Shown here: positions 9,342-11,214 of the stretch, one piece after another | Layout of the letters: each line of letters begins with the position of its first letter | How positions within the stretch are numbered: position 1 is the first letter of the stretch | Assembly: GCA_041497995.1 (NCBI GenBank) | Contig: JBGQHM010000222.1 | Span: 1-11,214, forward strand | Direction of reading: 5' to 3' | From: DATKMS01 sp041497995 | GTDB taxonomy: Bacteria; Desulfobacterota; Binatia; HRBIN30 | DNA length: 11,214 nucleotides | Position numbers and translations under genes: made by a program | The notes under the pieces: model-generated | Databases searched by the model: none | Told to the model about the DNA's origin: nothing | The model's input: only the letters and a program-made list of their open reading frames with translations

Positions 9342-9623
9342 CTATCGCTTGACGATGAGGAAGGCCTTGCGCAGCCGCTGCACCTGGTCCTGCACCGATG
9401 GCAGCCGCTGCGCGTCGTTGAGCGCCTGGAAAAGATCCGTCTCACTGGCCTCGCCGCGGCGCTCGCCCCCTTCGTGCACGGCGTCGAGAATCTCGTGGAT
9501 GAGGCGCGGAATCTCGCGCTGCGGAATAACCAAATCGCCACGGGCTAGCGTGCCGCTCCAGTTGGACGCGAACGGCCGCAGCACGTTGAGAATCCGTTCC
9601 GTCGCGCTGCGATCCTCCGACAT
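9342..9623 (-). CDS. Unrecognised 93-residue helical protein
   Basis: I do not recognise this family. The 93-residue product has no signal peptide, membrane segment or cysteine. It reads as charged amphipathic helices: 'RSATERILNVLRPFASNW', then 'IPQREIPRLIHEILDAVHEGGERRGEAS', then 'DLFQALNDAQRLPSVQDQVQRLRKAFLIVKR'. It is therefore probably cytoplasmic and could be a small oligomeric or adaptor protein. Reality of the gene is supported by the ATG at 9623 with AGGAGG (complement of 9631-9636) exactly 7 bases upstream, and by protein-like composition. It heads a leftward group with the LEA-type lipoprotein 43 bases downstream and then the acyl-CoA synthetase, and it is divergent from cysH. Confidence 0.7.
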   Translation of the reverse strand: MSEDRSATERILNVLRPFASNWSGTLARGDLVIPQREIPRLIHEILDAVHEGGERRGEASETDLFQALNDAQRLPSVQDQVQRLRKAFLIVKR

Positions 9624-9868
9624 GGTGAACCCTCCTGTGTGTGCCGGGCGTTGAATCTACGCTTGGAGAGATAACACAACGGCCGGAGTCTGGGAATCTG
9701 GCGGGGCGGGTGCTCGGTGGGTCGATGCTCCGGCACGAGATGGTTCGTTCCGCCGGTGTTCGGTAGCAGTTCGGTGGCGGAGGGGTTGCGAGTTGGGTGC
9801 GCAGACTGTTAATAGTTCGACTTCCGAGCCGCTCTTCACGCGGCAACCTAATACGAATTGGGGGAATC
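9624..9868. other. Divergent intergenic region upstream of cysH
   Basis: 245 bases between the divergent 93-residue ORF and cysH. They must hold promoters for both directions, but I find no convincing -35/-10 pair. A GC hairpin GCCGC-TCTTCAC-GCGGC (9828-9844) precedes the cysH ribosome site GGGGG (9860-9864). No RNA gene and no known riboswitch is recognisable. Confidence 0.5.
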
Positions 9869-10597
9869 ATGGCGCTTGATGCAAAAGCAATTGCGGCGAC
9901 AGCCGCGGAGTATGCCAATCGCGAGCCGCACGAGATCCTGGCGATCGCCCTACGCGAGTACCCAGGCGATGTTGCTGTCTCGTTTAGCGGTGCCGAGGAC
10001 GTCGTGCTGGTTGATATGGCCGCGAAGATCGGCGGCAAGTTCAGAGTCTTTTGTCTCGACACCGGACGCTTGCACGCCGAGACCTACCAGTTCCTGGAGA
10101 AGGTGCGCCAACACTACAAGATCGATGTGGAAGCCTTCTTCCCGCAGCCCGATGCGGTTCAGAAGTTGGTGCGTGAGAAGGGGCTGTATTCCTTCTACAA
10201 GGACGGCCACAAGGAATGTTGCGGCGTCCGCAAGGTTGAGCCCCTGGTGCGCGCCCTGAAACCGCTCAAGGCGTGGGTCACCGGTCAGCGCAAGGATCAA
10301 AGCCCCGGCACGCGCGCCGAGGTCCCCGTCGTGCAACTCGATCCGACGTTCGGCTCTCCGGAACGGCCGCTCGTGAAGTTCAACCCGTTGGCGCATTGGA
10401 CCTCCAAGCAGGTGTGGGCGTACATCCGGGAGCACGATGTCCCCTATAACGCGTTGCACGATCGCGGCTTCGTCTCCATCGGCTGTGAGCCTTGCACGCG
10501 TGCAACCAACCCCGGCGAACACGAACGTGCCGGTCGCTGGTGGTGGGAAGAGGAAACCATGAAGGAGTGCGGCTTGCACGCCGGCAACGTGAAGTAG
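9869..10597 (+). CDS. cysH: Adenylyl-sulfate (APS) reductase, 4Fe-4S type
   Basis: A 242-residue thiol-dependent APS reductase, reducing adenylyl sulfate to sulfite and AMP in assimilatory sulfate reduction. The nucleotide loop is 'VSFSGAEDVVLVDM', and 'VFCLDTGRLHAETYQ' is the next family block. The iron-sulfur ligands of the APS-specific class are present: C117-C118 in KECCGVRK and C206-C209 in GCEPC. The catalytic cysteine is C234 in KECGLH. The paired CC and CxxC indicate APS rather than PAPS as substrate, as in plant-type and Pseudomonas enzymes. The ATG at 9869 fits the family N-terminus and has GGGGG 4 bases upstream; the frame stays open back to about 9797 but that part is not family-like. 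No other cys genes are in view. The gene converges on a thioredoxin-fold gene, and a dithiol donor of that class is needed to reset the catalytic cysteine. Confidence 0.95.
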   Translation: MALDAKAIAATAAEYANREPHEILAIALREYPGDVAVSFSGAEDVVLVDMAAKIGGKFRVFCLDTGRLHAETYQFLEKVRQHYKIDVEAFFPQPDAVQKLVREKGLYSFYKDGHKECCGVRKVEPLVRALKPLKAWVTGQRKDQSPGTRAEVPVVQLDPTFGSPERPLVKFNPLAHWTSKQVWAYIREHDVPYNALHDRGFVSIGCEPCTRATNPGEHERAGRWWWEEETMKECGLHAGNVK

Positions 10598-10605
10598 GGC
10601 TGAAA

Positions 10606-10680
10606 GCAAATGGCGTATGGCCTATGGCGTGGTGCGATCCTGAGTTGTCTTGCCATACGCCATTCTGCCGTTTGCCATCA
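10606..10680. repeat. Heptamer-based inverted repeat between cysH and the thioredoxin-fold gene
   Basis: AATGGCGTATGGC (10609-10621) and GCCATACGCCATT (10652-10664) are perfect 13-base inverted arms around a 30-base loop. Three more pairs (10606-10608 with 10666-10668) form across a one-base bulge. Both arms are built from seven-base units. On the left, ATGGCGT, ATGGCCT and ATGGCGT run in tandem (10610-10630). On the right, GCCATAC, GCCATTCT, GCCGTTT and GCCATCA follow one another (10652-10680). It lies between convergent genes and could act as a terminator without a T-tract, or be a copy of a dispersed palindromic repeat. Confidence 0.75.
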
Positions 10681-10686
10681 GCTGAC

Positions 10687-11013
10687 TCAGATCCCCCCGA
10701 TGTCGTCGGGGTCGACGTCGCGCGCCTGGTCGAGCGTCGTCACCGTCTGTCCGAAGCGTTCCCGGACAAGTTGCAGTACGCTGGTGTAGGTCTTCTCGCC
10801 CTTCTCGTCCCGCACCACGAAGAACGGTGCGCGTTCGACGCCCAGCCGCTTGCCGAGGAGCATGCCCGGGCTGTTCGGGTCGTCCTCATACGCCCAGACA
10901 ATTTCATCGACGCGGTCCCAGAGTCCACGCGACTGCAGGTGCTCCATCACCTCCGCGCACTTGCGACAGTCGGACCCGTCCCGCAGCTTCTTCTTGACCA
11001 TCGTGATGTGCAT
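10687..11013 (-). CDS. Thioredoxin/glutaredoxin-fold protein with CRKC motif
   Basis: A 108-residue small redox-fold protein. 'MVKKKLRDGSDCRKCAEVMEHLQSRGLWDRV' places a CxxC pair (C16, C19) at the start of a helix after a short strand, as in glutaredoxin or NrdH-like proteins. 'ERAPFFVVRDEKGEKTY' supplies the cis-proline strand (AP before FF) and the following beta-hairpin. The motif CRKC differs from thioredoxin CGPC and glutaredoxin CPYC. I chose the ATG at 11013; an ATG at 11001 is also possible, and the longer frame to 11073 overlaps the upstream stop and is not fold-like. No good ribosome site is visible. It follows the oligoendopeptidase gene by 56 bases in the same direction and converges on cysH. 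A role as thiol donor is plausible but unproven. Confidence 0.75.
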   Translation of the reverse strand: MHITMVKKKLRDGSDCRKCAEVMEHLQSRGLWDRVDEIVWAYEDDPNSPGMLLGKRLGVERAPFFVVRDEKGEKTYTSVLQLVRERFGQTVTTLDQARDVDPDDIGGI

Positions 11014-11069
11014 GAGCGTTATGTAACGCCGGTCACCCGTTGCGGCAAGCCACCTGTGGCAAGTGGACC

Positions 11070-11214
11070 TCACCCCGCCAGCCGTTCCGCTTCATCCACC
11101 ATCTGAGCAAGCGGTTCCAGACCGAGCTGCCAGAACTGCGGGTCGTCGACGTCGACGCCGATCCGCTGCAGGAGGTTCTGCGGTGTGTCGGAGCCGCCGG
11201 CAGCCAGCAGATCG
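11070..11214 (-). CDS. M3-family oligoendopeptidase (PepF-like), C-terminal end
   Basis: Reading leftward from the edge gives 47 residues to a TGA at 11072-11070: 'LLAAGGSDTPQNLLQRIGVD', then VDDPQFWQLGLEPLAQ, then MVDEAERLAG. The pattern 'L.AGGSD.P..LL...GVD..DP.FW..GL..L...V.E.E.L' is the characteristic C-terminus of M3B oligoendopeptidase F-type zinc peptidases, which degrade short peptides in the cytoplasm. The HExxH zinc site would be upstream, outside the window. Only the tail is visible, so the specific subfamily is open. Confidence 0.75.
   Translation of the reverse strand, partial: DLLAAGGSDTPQNLLQRIGVDVDDPQFWQLGLEPLAQMVDEAERLAG

Noticed and set aside
8567..9541. Full 324-residue frame as a single protein
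   Set aside because: The first ~80 residues are Arg/Ser-rich and overlap the well-supported 93-residue gene in another frame. The protein-like part begins near the signal peptide at about 9298.
9786..9815. Promoter TTGCGA - 18 bases - TAATAG before cysH
   Set aside because: Only about half the consensus positions match, which is not distinguishable from chance here.
9775..9850. Possible SAM riboswitch before cysH, from GGCGGAGGGG and GCGGCAACC
   Set aside because: These resemble S-box fragments, but the distance between them is about twice that expected and the flanking stems do not form. Only a short GCCGC/GCGGC hairpin is real.
11013..11073. Long form of the thioredoxin-fold gene starting at 11073
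   Set aside because: It would overlap the stop of the oligoendopeptidase gene, and the added residues are not part of the fold.

Overview
High-GC bacterial DNA (roughly 60% or more G+C by eye) with lipobox-bearing lipoproteins, so probably a diderm (Gram-negative) organism. The gene mix is a cysteine-rich modular lipoprotein, a beta-helix surface protein, a luciferase-like monooxygenase, an acyl-CoA synthetase, Ppk1 and an iron-sulfur APS reductase. It resembles environmental deltaproteobacterial, Myxococcota or Binatota-type genomes. That placement is inference from gene style only. There are no rRNA or tRNA genes, no CRISPR array and no recognisable mobile element, and no gene-free stretch exceeds 300 bases.

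Layout. (1) 1-701, +: C-terminal part of a secreted right-handed beta-helix protein whose start lies outside the window. It converges on a leftward block. (2) 4202-751, -: an LLM-class flavin oxidoreductase, a 513-residue cysteine-rich lipoprotein built of two alternating module types (A-B-B x3, then A), and an acetoacetate-decarboxylase-fold protein that appears to lack the Schiff-base lysine. Spacing (73 and 22 bases) allows one transcript. (3) A 145-base divergent intergenic region (4203-4347) with a small perfect palindrome. (4) 4348-7034, +: ppk1 followed, with an ATGA overlap, by a small DUF1232/YkvA-type membrane protein. (5) 9623-7053, -: an unrecognised 93-residue helical protein, a LEA14/WHy-type lipoprotein and an acyl-CoA synthetase. 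The lipoprotein frame runs 136 bases into the synthetase gene. (6) 9869-10597, +: cysH, a 4Fe-4S APS reductase. (7) From the right edge, -: the C-terminus of an M3-family oligoendopeptidase, then a small thioredoxin/glutaredoxin-fold protein with a CRKC motif. The last gene converges on cysH, with a heptamer-based inverted repeat between them.

How the parts may work together. cysH reduces APS to sulfite in assimilation and needs a dithiol donor; the neighbouring CRKC protein is a candidate but not a shown partner. Ppk1 stores phosphate as polyphosphate, and its coupled partner is a small membrane protein of unknown role. The monooxygenase, decarboxylase-like protein and acyl-CoA synthetase suggest handling of lipid-like or ketone-like substrates, without an identified pathway. 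The most unusual item is the A-B-B repeat lipoprotein. I see no clear defence, secretion or biosynthetic system in the window.
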